41,976 bases of DNA, from the NCBI GenBank assembly GCA_018366495.1, contig JAGZHZ010000021.1:1-41976 (forward strand). The letters are read 5' to 3'. The position numbers and the translations under genes are program-made. Under the pieces are notes generated by a model. It worked only from the letters and a program-made list of their open reading frames with translations. It made no database searches and had not been told where the DNA came from. Shown here one piece after another: positions 7,926 through 14,986 of this stretch; position 1 is the first letter of the stretch; each line of letters opens with the position of its first letter. This DNA comes from Clostridiales bacterium. GTDB taxonomy: Bacteria; Bacillota; Clostridia; Lachnospirales; Lachnospiraceae.

Positions 7926-9398
7926 ATGGAGGAATATAATCTGTATCAGGATATCCAAAGTCGTACGAAAGGAGAGATTTATCTTGGTGTTGTAGGACCT
8001 GTGCGCACTGGAAAATCTACTTTTATCCGTCGATTTATGGAGTTGATGGTACTTCCGGGATTAGACGGACAGGAAAAGAAGATGGCGGTCGATGAAATGC
8101 CGACCAGTGGAGTGGGAAAAACGATCACGACGGTAGAACCTAAATTTATTCCGAAAAATGCAGCAGTTATTTCAATGAAAGAGGACACAAAGATGAAGAT
8201 CCGTCTTGTAGACTGTGTCGGATATCCGGTGGAAGGTGCGGCGGGCATTTTTGATGAAGGAAAAATGAGAATGGTCAAGACGCCTTGGATGGAAAAAGAG
8301 ATTCCATTTGCAGAAGCGGCAGAGATGGGGACAAAAAAAGTAATTCAGGATCATGCCACGATTGGAGTCGTGGTGACAAGCGACGGATCGTTTGGAGAAC
8401 TGCCGCAGGAAAGTTTTTATGAGGGCACAAAAAAGGCAGTGGAAGAATTAAAAAAGATTGGAAAACCTTTTCTTGTCCTTGTAAATTCAGCAAATCCCTC
8501 TCTTCCGGAGACAGAAAAGCTGGCAGAAAAAATTCGTACCGAATTTTTAGTTCCAGTTATGACAGCAAACTGTGAACAGCTTGGAAAAGAGGTAATTCAT
8601 CGGATGATGGAGATTATTCTGCAGGAATTTCCACTTGTTCAGCTCCAGTTTTTCCTTCCGAAATGGGTTGAGATGCTTCCGATGAGCCATCCAATCCGTG
8701 AAGCTTTAATGAAACATATGAAAAATTTGATGAAATCTATTCGTCAGATTCGTCAGGCAAGTGAAAAGACACTGCAGATGCCGGAAGAATTTGTACGTAA
8801 AGTCAAAGTGGAAACGTTAGATCTTGCCACAGGAACGGCGAAGGTTTGCATTGAGATGGAGGAAAGTTATTATTATGAACAGCTAAGTCAGATGGCAGGA
8901 GTGGAGATCCGCGGAGAATATCAGCTGATCTCTCTGATTCGAGAACTGTCGGAAAGCAGAAAAGAGTATGAAAAAGTAAAAAATTCTTTGGAAGCCGTAC
9001 GCCAGAATGGATACAGTGTCATTACTCCTGTTCGGGAAGAGATTATGCTGGATACACCGAGTGTGATCAAACAAGGCAGTAAATATGGTGTCAAAATCAA
9101 AGCATCCAGCCCATCCATTCATCTGATCAAAGCAGAAATTGAGACAGAGATTGCTCCGATTGTAGGCAGCGAACAGCAGGCAAAAGATCTGATTGCTTAC
9201 ATAGAAGAAAACGGGAAAAAAGAGAAAGAAGGCATCTGGAATACGAGTATCTTTGGAAAGTCAATCGAACAGCTTGTGGAAGATGGAATCAAGGCAAAAC
9301 TTTCAATGATTGGTGAGGAAAGTCAGACAAAATTGCAGGGAACAATGAAAAAAATTGTAAACGACTCAAAAGGCGGATTAATCTGTATTATCATATGA
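7926..9398 (+). CDS. spoIVA: Stage IV sporulation protein A, spore coat morphogenetic ATPase
   Basis: 490 residues, the usual SpoIVA length. A P-loop GPVRTGKST is at residues 24-32. The middle and C-terminal domains follow the family plan, ending in a hydrophobic segment GGLICIII that fits the membrane/SpoVM-binding end of SpoIVA. In B. subtilis it polymerises with ATP on the forespore outer membrane and forms the basement layer of the coat. It lies alone between two terminators, so it is expected to have its own mother-cell (sigma-E) promoter. The loop of the upstream hairpin contains CATAAGGT (7890-7897), a partial match to a sigma-E -10 element, but I see no good -35. The ribosome binding site lies in the hairpin arm. 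Confidence 0.96.
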   Translation: MEEYNLYQDIQSRTKGEIYLGVVGPVRTGKSTFIRRFMELMVLPGLDGQEKKMAVDEMPTSGVGKTITTVEPKFIPKNAAVISMKEDTKMKIRLVDCVGYPVEGAAGIFDEGKMRMVKTPWMEKEIPFAEAAEMGTKKVIQDHATIGVVVTSDGSFGELPQESFYEGTKKAVEELKKIGKPFLVLVNSANPSLPETEKLAEKIRTEFLVPVMTANCEQLGKEVIHRMMEIILQEFPLVQLQFFLPKWVEMLPMSHPIREALMKHMKNLMKSIRQIRQASEKTLQMPEEFVRKVKVETLDLATGTAKVCIEMEESYYYEQLSQMAGVEIRGEYQLISLIRELSESRKEYEKVKNSLEAVRQNGYSVITPVREEIMLDTPSVIKQGSKYGVKIKASSPSIHLIKAEIETEIAPIVGSEQQAKDLIAYIEENGKKEKEGIWNTSIFGKSIEQLVEDGIKAKLSMIGEESQTKLQGTMKKIVNDSKGGLICIII

Positions 9399-9435
9399 AA
9401 TGGAAAAAACTCAGGACAGTTTAAGTCCGCGAAGG

Positions 9436-9470
9436 GAACTCTTACGCAGTATTAAGAGTTCTCTTTTTTT
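9436..9470 (+). terminator. Intrinsic terminator of spoIVA
   Basis: A 9-bp stem GAACTCTTA / TAAGAGTTC (9436-9444 with 9453-9461) and an 8-nt loop, followed by CTTTTTTT. It lies 38 bp after the spoIVA stop. Confidence 0.88.
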
Positions 9471-9510
9471 ATAAAAACACAGCCGGAAAACCTATTACCT
9501 TTAGGTGATG
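9468..9510 (+). repeat. Fragment resembling the end of the IS605-type fossil at 14833-14875
   Basis: By hand alignment without gaps, 34 of 43 bases match the segment at 14833-14875 in front of the tnpB pseudogene. This includes a shared TTTATAAAA, a 6-nt spacer, and then CC.GAAAACC.A.TACC.TTAGGTG.TG. The core folds into a small imperfect hairpin (ATTACC / GGTGAT around TTTA, with one G-T pair), as subterminal ends of IS200/IS605 elements do. No transposase remnant is next to it. It looks like a solo end or a tiny non-autonomous element in the spoIVA-cobT gap. Confidence 0.5.
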
Positions 9511-9568
9511 AGAAGTTTACAAAGGAAGGCAGGGCAGGCGCATGGAAAAGGCAGTAAACAGGAAAAAA

Positions 9569-9598
9569 TTTGACACATGGAAAAGATAACTTTATAAT
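9569..9598 (+). promoter_or_regulatory. Sigma-A-type promoter of the cob operon
   Basis: Perfect TTGACA (9569-9574), an 18-nt spacer, and perfect TATAAT (9593-9598). Transcription would start about 45 nt before the cobT ATG. That is too short for a cobalamin riboswitch, and no B12-box-like sequence is seen. Confidence 0.8.
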
Positions 9599-9649
9599 AA
9601 AACACAAAGGAATTAAAATAGAATACAAAAATAATACGGAGGAAGAGAC

Positions 9650-10699
9650 ATGACACTGGAGGAAGCAATAAAAAATATAAAAGAGCTGGATGAAAGAGCA
9701 ATGAAAGAATGCCAAAAAAGATGGGACAGCATTGCAAAACCACTTCACAGCCTTGGAAAACTGGAAGACTTTCTCGTGAAAATCGCAGGAATGACGGGGA
9801 CAAGCCATATTGATCTTTCCAAAAAAGCGCTCGTTGAGATGTGTGCAGACAACGGGGTAGTGGAGGAAGGAGTAACGCAGACAGGACAGGAAATTACGGC
9901 TCTTGTGACAGAAAACTTTTCAAAGATACAAAGTACAGCAAGTGTGATGTGTCATAAATTAGGGGCAGATCTGATTCCTATCGATATCGGTGTGGCAGTT
10001 GATACAAGTGCATGGAACCGAAAAGTGGCATACGGGACCAAAAATATGACAAAGGGACCGGCAATGACGAGAGAAGAAGCGATAAAAGCCCTAGAGACAG
10101 GTATCAATCTGATAGGAGAATTAAAAGAAAAAGGATATCGTATTGTTGCCACAGGGGAGATGGGAATTGGAAATACAACGACAAGCAGCGCTATGGCAGC
10201 AGTTTTTTTGGATGTACCGGTAGAACAAGTGACAGGAAAAGGCGCTGGATTGTCCTCGGAGGGATTGGTTCGCAAGATTGACGCGATCAAACGGGCGATT
10301 GCTCTGAACAAACCTGATAAAAATGATGCGATTGATGTACTGTCAAAAGTGGGAGGATTTGATATTGCAGGTATCACAGGAATGTTTTTGGGCGGCGCAG
10401 TCTATAATGTTCCGATTGTAATTGATGGATTTATTTCAGCTGTGGCTGCATTGACAGCAAAGAAGATCTGTAAAGAAAGTATTTTTTATATGATACCGTC
10501 TCATGTTTCAAAGGAACCAGCTGGAAGCCTGATATTAGATACGTTGGGGATGGAGGCGCCGCTGCACTGTGATATGTGCCTTGGCGAGGGGACAGGTGCA
10601 GCCGTGCTGTTTCCGATTTTAGATTTAGCAGATACTGTCTACAACACGATGAGCACGTTTCATGATATCAAAATGGAAGAATATAAACCACTGTCATAG
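9650..10699 (+). CDS. cobT: Nicotinate-nucleotide--dimethylbenzimidazole phosphoribosyltransferase
   Basis: 349 residues, the typical CobT length. It activates the lower-ligand base by transferring phosphoribose from nicotinate mononucleotide, giving alpha-ribazole phosphate for cobalamin assembly in the cytoplasm. Family motifs seen: CADNGVVEEGVTQTG near residues 65-79, GEMGIGNTTTSSA near 173-185, and the C-terminal LGEGTGAAVLF, where the conserved Glu is the catalytic base. A cggaggaag site precedes the ATG. It is the first gene of the cob operon, 13 bp from cobU. Confidence 0.95.
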   Translation: MTLEEAIKNIKELDERAMKECQKRWDSIAKPLHSLGKLEDFLVKIAGMTGTSHIDLSKKALVEMCADNGVVEEGVTQTGQEITALVTENFSKIQSTASVMCHKLGADLIPIDIGVAVDTSAWNRKVAYGTKNMTKGPAMTREEAIKALETGINLIGELKEKGYRIVATGEMGIGNTTTSSAMAAVFLDVPVEQVTGKGAGLSSEGLVRKIDAIKRAIALNKPDKNDAIDVLSKVGGFDIAGITGMFLGGAVYNVPIVIDGFISAVAALTAKKICKESIFYMIPSHVSKEPAGSLILDTLGMEAPLHCDMCLGEGTGAAVLFPILDLADTVYNTMSTFHDIKMEEYKPLS

Positions 10700-10712
10700 G
10701 GAGAAGAAAACG

Positions 10713-11240
10713 ATGTTTATTTTAATTACCGGAGGCAGCGGGAGTGGAAAATCTGAGTTCGCAGAAGCGCAGATTTTAAGACTGTCAAGAGAAAAAAGAA
10801 TCTATCTGGCAACAATGAAATGTTTTGATGAGGAGAGTAAAAAGAGAATTGCACGTCATAGAAAAATGAGGGCAGAGAAACAATTTGAGACCGTGGAATG
10901 GTATCTGAATTTAAAAAAAGCTGATATTCCAGAGGGATCGTCTGTTTTGCTGGAATGTATGTCAAATTTGGTAGCGAATGAAATGTATGATCCTGAAGGG
11001 GCGCAAGAAAAAACGGCAGAGCAGATCCTGCAGGGAATCTTGCACCTGAAAAGCAGAGCAAAGAATTTATGTGTTGTCACAAACGAAGTATTTTCAGATG
11101 GAAAACAGTATGACGCTGACACCATGCGCTATCTGTCATATCTTGGAAAAATAAATTGTGAGATGGCTAAAATGGCAGATGAGGTCTATGAAGTAGTGTA
11201 TGGAATTCCTCTGCAAAGAAAGTGGGGACAAGAGACATGA
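10713..11240 (+). CDS. cobU: Adenosylcobinamide kinase / adenosylcobinamide-phosphate guanylyltransferase (CobU)
   Basis: 175 residues from the ATG at 10713, which has a gggagaag site. An ATG 51 nt upstream in the same frame lies inside cobT and is less likely. CobU phosphorylates adenosylcobinamide and then attaches GMP. The P-loop GGSGSGKS (7-14) is intact, and RIARHRK carries the His that takes the GMP in known CobU. The C-terminus ADEVYEVVYGIPLQ is typical. The usual NEVGxGIVP motif is altered to NEVFSDGKQY. That motif is present in the second CobU-like protein of this operon. The stop overlaps the cobS start (ATGA). Confidence 0.88.
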   Translation: MFILITGGSGSGKSEFAEAQILRLSREKRIYLATMKCFDEESKKRIARHRKMRAEKQFETVEWYLNLKKADIPEGSSVLLECMSNLVANEMYDPEGAQEKTAEQILQGILHLKSRAKNLCVVTNEVFSDGKQYDADTMRYLSYLGKINCEMAKMADEVYEVVYGIPLQRKWGQET

Positions 11241-12001
11241 AAAAGCTGATGAAAAGCTGTATCATTGCTTTCGCAATGTATTCTAAAATCCCAATGCCGA
11301 GGACGGACTGGGATAAAGAAAATATGAAATATGCACTTTGTTTTTTTCCTTTAGTGGGAGCAGTAATCGGAGGGCTTACCTATCTGTTTGGAAGATATGG
11401 TCATTGTATTGCCGGAGACGGCGCATTTTTTACGATTCTCTGGATGATGATTCCAATTTTAGTGACGGGCGGTATTCATGTAGACGGACTTTTGGACACG
11501 GCTGATGCTCTTAGCTCTTATAAACCGAAAGAAGAAAAATTGAAGATTTTAAAGGATTCTCACGCTGGAGCATTTGCTATTATTGTGGGAATCTGCTACT
11601 TTTTTCTGCAGTTTGGCGCATATTCAGAACTGACAGAAGAGATGCTGCCCGTTTTGGCTTTCAGTTTTATCTTATCAAGATCGCTGAGTGCACTTGCAGT
11701 TGTGACCTTTAAAATGGCAAAAAATACAGGATTAGCAGCAACCTTTTCTGAGATGGCGCTGAAAAAACGAGTACAGATGGTCATGGTTGTGTTTATCATA
11801 TTCAGCACGGCGGCAATGATGATGGCACATCCGCTTTTTGGAACGTGTGCAGCAGCCATTGCTTTTCTGAACTTTTTTTATTACCGCCATATGGCATATA
11901 AAAAATTTGGGGGCGTGACAGGTGATCTTGCTGGATTTTATCTGCAGACAAGCGAACTTTTAATGGTTATTATCATGGTGTTTGCCAATTATATGCGATA
12001 G
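11237..12001 (+). CDS. cobS: Adenosylcobinamide-GDP ribazoletransferase (cobalamin synthase)
   Basis: 254 residues from the ATG at 11237, which overlaps the cobU stop by 4 nt. A GTG 15 nt upstream is the alternative. It is a multi-pass membrane enzyme joining adenosylcobinamide-GDP to alpha-ribazole (phosphate). The signature GGIHVDGLLDTADAL (about 78-92), with its metal-binding aspartates, and the following KDSHAGAFAI are clear. Six or so hydrophobic segments cover the rest (for example around 27-45, 111-135 and 178-200). It sits between two CobU-like genes in a tightly packed operon. Confidence 0.94.
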   Translation: MKKLMKSCIIAFAMYSKIPMPRTDWDKENMKYALCFFPLVGAVIGGLTYLFGRYGHCIAGDGAFFTILWMMIPILVTGGIHVDGLLDTADALSSYKPKEEKLKILKDSHAGAFAIIVGICYFFLQFGAYSELTEEMLPVLAFSFILSRSLSALAVVTFKMAKNTGLAATFSEMALKKRVQMVMVVFIIFSTAAMMMAHPLFGTCAAAIAFLNFFYYRHMAYKKFGGVTGDLAGFYLQTSELLMVIIMVFANYMR

Positions 12002-12034
12002 AAAAGATAGATTTGACAGGAAAGAAGGAGAAGT

Positions 12035-12421
12035 ATGATTTTAGTGACAGGCGGAGCATTTCAGGGAAAGAAAGAATATGTGATACGACAATTTGGTATT
12101 TCAACGCAGGAGATGACAGACGGGGCAGAGTGCAGCTGGGACGAGCTGCGTCAATGCCGCTGTCTTGTTCATTTTCACCTGTTTATAAAAAGAATGATGG
12201 AAGGCGGAGAAGATCCATCAGATTTATGTGAGATTTTAATGGAAGAAAATCCAGATCTCATCATTGTGACAAATGAGGTCGGATATGGGATTGTACCGAT
12301 CGAGCGGTTTGAAAGGGAATATCGTGAAAAATGCGGACGGATTTGCTGTGAAATAGCAAAGGAAGCAGAGGAAGTACATCGCGTAATATGCGGAATAGGG
12401 CAGGTGATCAAGCGTGCATGA
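12035..12421 (+). CDS. Short CobU-like protein with degenerate P-loop
   Basis: 128 residues, clearly shorter than CobU (about 175-190). The N-terminus MILVTGGAFQGKKEYVIRQF keeps the CobU beginning, but the P-loop Ser/Thr is replaced (GGAFQGKK). The central region with the guanylylated His is missing. The C-terminal half matches CobU well: IIVTNEVGYGIVPIERFERE and then IAKEAEEVHRVICGIG. A gaaaggagaag site precedes the ATG, and its stop overlaps the GTG of the next gene by 8 nt, so it looks expressed and not decayed. It may assist CobU, for example as a mixed-oligomer partner. A decayed duplicate kept by coupling is the alternative. No function can be assigned. Confidence 0.75.
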   Translation: MILVTGGAFQGKKEYVIRQFGISTQEMTDGAECSWDELRQCRCLVHFHLFIKRMMEGGEDPSDLCEILMEENPDLIIVTNEVGYGIVPIERFEREYREKCGRICCEIAKEAEEVHRVICGIGQVIKRA

Positions 12422-12989
12422 TATTTTTTTGATTCGTCATTCTATCACAGAAGGAAACTTACAAAAGCGTTATATCGGAATGACAGATGAACCATTGTGC
12501 GAAGAGGGAATTCTTTTGCTGAAGCAGATAAGGCAGCGCAGAAAGCAAAAAGAGGCAGACCATGTTTATACGAGTCCGCTGAAGCGGTGTATAGAGACGG
12601 CAAAATGGCTTTATCCTGATTTGCCCCTTACAGTGGAAGAAGAACTTCGGGAATGTCATTTTGGACGGTTTGAGAATAAAAATTATCGCGATCTAGACGG
12701 GGATGAAGCGTATCAGAGCTGGATCGACAGCAATGGAACACTGCCATTTCCAGGCGGGGAAGATCCGAAAGCATTTAAAGAGAGAAGCGTCAGGGCATTT
12801 TTAAGAATTATAGAAGAAGAAAAAAAGGAAAAAATTGCGTTTGTTATTCATGGAGGCACAATCATGAGTATTATGGAGGCATTGATCCAGCCTTCAAAAA
12901 GCTTCTATAAATGGTATGTTAAAAATGGATGCGGGTACCATTTAAAAGAGGAAGACGGGACATTTTATCTGTGCGAAAAGATAGAATAG
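12414..12989 (+). CDS. cobC: Histidine phosphatase family protein, probable alpha-ribazole phosphatase
   Basis: 191 residues, starting at a GTG that overlaps the preceding stop. The phosphoglycerate-mutase-like fold is shown by LIRHSITEGN (the catalytic His; Ser replaces the usual Gly of RHG), YTSPLKRCIETA, ECHFGRFENK and the second His in VIHGGTIMS. Alpha-ribazole phosphatase removes the 5'-phosphate of the lower ligand at the end of cobalamin synthesis. That role is inferred from its place as the last gene of the cob operon, since the fold alone covers many phosphatases. Confidence 0.8.
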   Translation: MHDIFLIRHSITEGNLQKRYIGMTDEPLCEEGILLLKQIRQRRKQKEADHVYTSPLKRCIETAKWLYPDLPLTVEEELRECHFGRFENKNYRDLDGDEAYQSWIDSNGTLPFPGGEDPKAFKERSVRAFLRIIEEEKKEKIAFVIHGGTIMSIMEALIQPSKSFYKWYVKNGCGYHLKEEDGTFYLCEKIE

Positions 12990-13020
12990 CAGGAGAAAAG
13001 TATAAAAATCGAACATCTGG

Positions 13021-13049
13021 TTGTAAATTAAGGCGGCGTGTGATATGAT
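13021..13049 (+). promoter_or_regulatory. Probable ruvAB promoter, with a weak LexA-like box overlapping the -35
   Basis: TTGTAA (13021-13026), a 17-nt spacer, and TATGAT (13044-13049). CGAACATCTGGTTG at 13010-13023 overlaps the -35. It resembles the Firmicute LexA box (GAAC, 4 nt, GTTC), but the half-site spacing is one base too long and the second half is imperfect. ruvAB is under LexA control in B. subtilis, so the placement is suggestive only. Confidence 0.5.
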
Positions 13050-13079
13050 AAAAATTGGAACAAAATTGGAAGAAAAAGA

Positions 13080-13100
13080 AAAAACAGATCATCTGTTTTT
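13080..13100. repeat. 21-bp palindrome in the ruvA leader
   Basis: AAAAACAGAT and ATCTGTTTTT flank a single C. It lies between the predicted promoter and the ruvA ribosome binding site (GGGAGG at 13101-13106). It can act as a weak U-rich terminator/attenuator hairpin (8-bp stem, 5-nt loop) or as a dimeric-protein operator. It may also end the cob operon. Confidence 0.55.
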
Positions 13101-13111
13101 GGGAGGAAAAA

Positions 13112-13723
13112 ATGATTTCATATTTGATAGGTCAGGCTGTCGATGCAAGCGAAAATTTTGTGATCTTAGAAGTGAATCAGATTGGATATCAGGTTTTTAT
13201 GACCGTGAGAGATCTCGCAAAACTGCCTGAATATGGAAAAGAGATTAAAGTTTTTACTTATCTTCATTTAAAAGAAGATCTGATACAGCTTTATGGATTT
13301 TTGGATCAGGAAGATTTAAAATTGTTTCAGATGCTGATCAATGTAAATGGTATTGGACCGAAAGCAGGAATAGGTATTTTATCTGCACTTTCAGCAGACG
13401 ATTTGCGGTTTGCCATACTTTCAGATGATGTGAAGACGATTACAAAAGTACCGGGCATCGGAAATAAAACGGCACAGAGACTGATTTTGGATTTGAAAGA
13501 TAAAATCTCCCTGGAAGACGCATTTGAGAAAAAGATGCAAAAGACGGAAAAACAAAAGAAAAATAAAAATCAGGACAATGTGGATGAGGCGATTTTAGCG
13601 CTGACATCCCTTGGATATTCAAACTCCGAAGCATTGCGTGCTGTGAGAGCAGTGAAGATAGAAGAAAATTGGACTACAGAAGAGATTATAAAAGAGGCGC
13701 TGAAGACAATTTCGTTTTTTTAG
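13112..13723 (+). CDS. ruvA: Holliday junction branch migration protein RuvA
   Basis: 203 residues from the ATG at 13112, which has an ideal GGGAGG site 5 nt upstream. An in-frame ATG at 13055 would add 19 unrelated basic residues and has no such site. The N-terminal OB fold MISYLIGQAVDASENFVILE is followed by helix-hairpin-helix repeats (INVNGIGPKAGIGILSAL and ITKVPGIGNKTAQRLILD) and the RuvB-binding C-terminal domain (ALTSLGYSNSEALRAV). A tetramer binds four-way junctions and loads RuvB, which is the next gene. Confidence 0.96.
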   Translation: MISYLIGQAVDASENFVILEVNQIGYQVFMTVRDLAKLPEYGKEIKVFTYLHLKEDLIQLYGFLDQEDLKLFQMLINVNGIGPKAGIGILSALSADDLRFAILSDDVKTITKVPGIGNKTAQRLILDLKDKISLEDAFEKKMQKTEKQKKNKNQDNVDEAILALTSLGYSNSEALRAVRAVKIEENWTTEEIIKEALKTISFF

Positions 13724-13767
13724 GATGCGGCAGAAACAGCAAAAAATTTGTTTAGAATGGAGAAAAG

Positions 13768-14775
13768 ATGAAAAAGAGAATTATTACAACAGATGTCCTG
13801 GAAGATGACAAAAAGACAGATCTCAATCTCAGACCGCAGTCGCTGGACCAATATATCGGCCAGGAAAAAATAAAGGAAAATCTGAAAGTTTACATTCAGG
13901 CAGCAAAAGAGAGAAACGATGCGCTGGATCATGTCCTTTTCTATGGACCTCCTGGACTTGGAAAGACAACGCTTGCCGGTATCATTGCAAATGAGATGGG
14001 GGTAAATTTAAAAATCACATCTGGTCCGGCAATTGAAAAGCCAGGGGAGATGGCAGCGATTTTAAATAATCTTCAGGAAGGAGATCTCTTATTTGTCGAT
14101 GAGATTCATCGCTTGAACAGACAGGTAGAGGAGGTGCTCTATCCGGCGATGGAAGATTTCTCAATAGATATTGTAATTGGAAAAGGAGCTGCTGCACGGT
14201 CAATTCGTCTGAATCTTCCCAAATTTACAATGGTGGGTGCTACAACAAGAGCAGGAATGCTGACAGCACCTCTGAGAGACCGATTTGGTGTAGTTCACCA
14301 TCTGGAATTTTATACAGTAGAAGAACTGATGACAATTGTCAGGCGCTCAGCAAATGTACTCGGTGTAGAGATTGACCAGGAAGGGGCATATGAAATTGCC
14401 AGAAGATCAAGAGGTACCCCCCGTCTTGCCAATCGTCTGTTAAAGCGTGTCCGCGACTTTGCACAGATTAAATATGAAGGTAAGATCACAAAAGAGGCGG
14501 CAATTTATGCGCTGGATCTGTTGGAAGTGGATCAGTATGGTCTTGATACGATCGACCGTCTGATTCTCTCAACCATGATTGAGAAATTCAGCGGAAAACC
14601 AGTTGGTCTTGACACTCTTGCGGCAGCAATCGGAGAAGATCCGGGTACAATCGAAGAGGTATATGAACCATATCTGATTAAGAATGGATTTCTGAACAGA
14701 ACGCCAAGAGGACGCATGGTGACAGAACTGGCTTATCAGCATTTGGGACTGGAATCGTTGATGACGCAGGCTTAA
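13768..14775 (+). CDS. ruvB: Holliday junction branch migration ATPase RuvB
   Basis: 335 residues, the standard RuvB length. Features include RPQSLDQYIGQEKIKENL near 22-39, Walker A GPPGLGKTT near 55-63, Walker B DEIHRLNR, sensor 1 GATTRAGMLTAPLRDRFG, and a winged-helix C-terminus with TPRGRMVTELAYQHL. A hexameric ring drives branch migration with RuvA. It follows ruvA after 44 bp, with a ggagaaaag site. No strong terminator follows; downstream comes the IS fossil. Confidence 0.97.
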   Translation: MKKRIITTDVLEDDKKTDLNLRPQSLDQYIGQEKIKENLKVYIQAAKERNDALDHVLFYGPPGLGKTTLAGIIANEMGVNLKITSGPAIEKPGEMAAILNNLQEGDLLFVDEIHRLNRQVEEVLYPAMEDFSIDIVIGKGAAARSIRLNLPKFTMVGATTRAGMLTAPLRDRFGVVHHLEFYTVEELMTIVRRSANVLGVEIDQEGAYEIARRSRGTPRLANRLLKRVRDFAQIKYEGKITKEAAIYALDLLEVDQYGLDTIDRLILSTMIEKFSGKPVGLDTLAAAIGEDPGTIEEVYEPYLIKNGFLNRTPRGRMVTELAYQHLGLESLMTQA

Positions 14776-14832
14776 AGTTCTGATAACTCTGTGGAATACT
14801 TATAAAATGAGGCTGTAATTCCCAAAAATTTG

Positions 14833-14875
14833 TTTATAAAACAATAACCAGAAAACCCAATACCGTTAGGTGGTG
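14833..14875 (+). repeat. Putative end of an IS200/IS605-type element upstream of the tnpB fossil
   Basis: It shares 34 of 43 bases with 9468-9510, including TTTATAAAA and a hairpin-forming core (CC, A, TACC, GTTA loop, GGTGGTGG with one mismatch). Its position about 110 bp before the remaining tnpB codons fits the left end of the original insertion after internal deletion. Confidence 0.5.
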
Positions 14876-14986
14876 GAATGAATCTAAAATAAATATTTCG
14901 CTATAGTACTATAAAAACAGTAAAATATATGATATAATAGATACATGGAAAGTCTGTTTCTAAATCTATAGAAAGGAGCAAACGCC

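Noticed and set aside
9399..9649. Possible cobalamin riboswitch before cobT
   Set aside because: The gap holds a terminator, the IS-end-like fragment and a promoter. No B12 box is seen, and the leader is only about 45 nt.
10662..10712. Upstream in-frame ATG for cobU
   Set aside because: It lies inside cobT and adds 17 residues that do not resemble CobU. The ATG at 10713 has a proper ribosome binding site.
13055..13111. Upstream in-frame ATG for ruvA
   Set aside because: The extra 19 residues are a basic stretch absent from RuvA, and the GGGAGG site serves the ATG at 13112.
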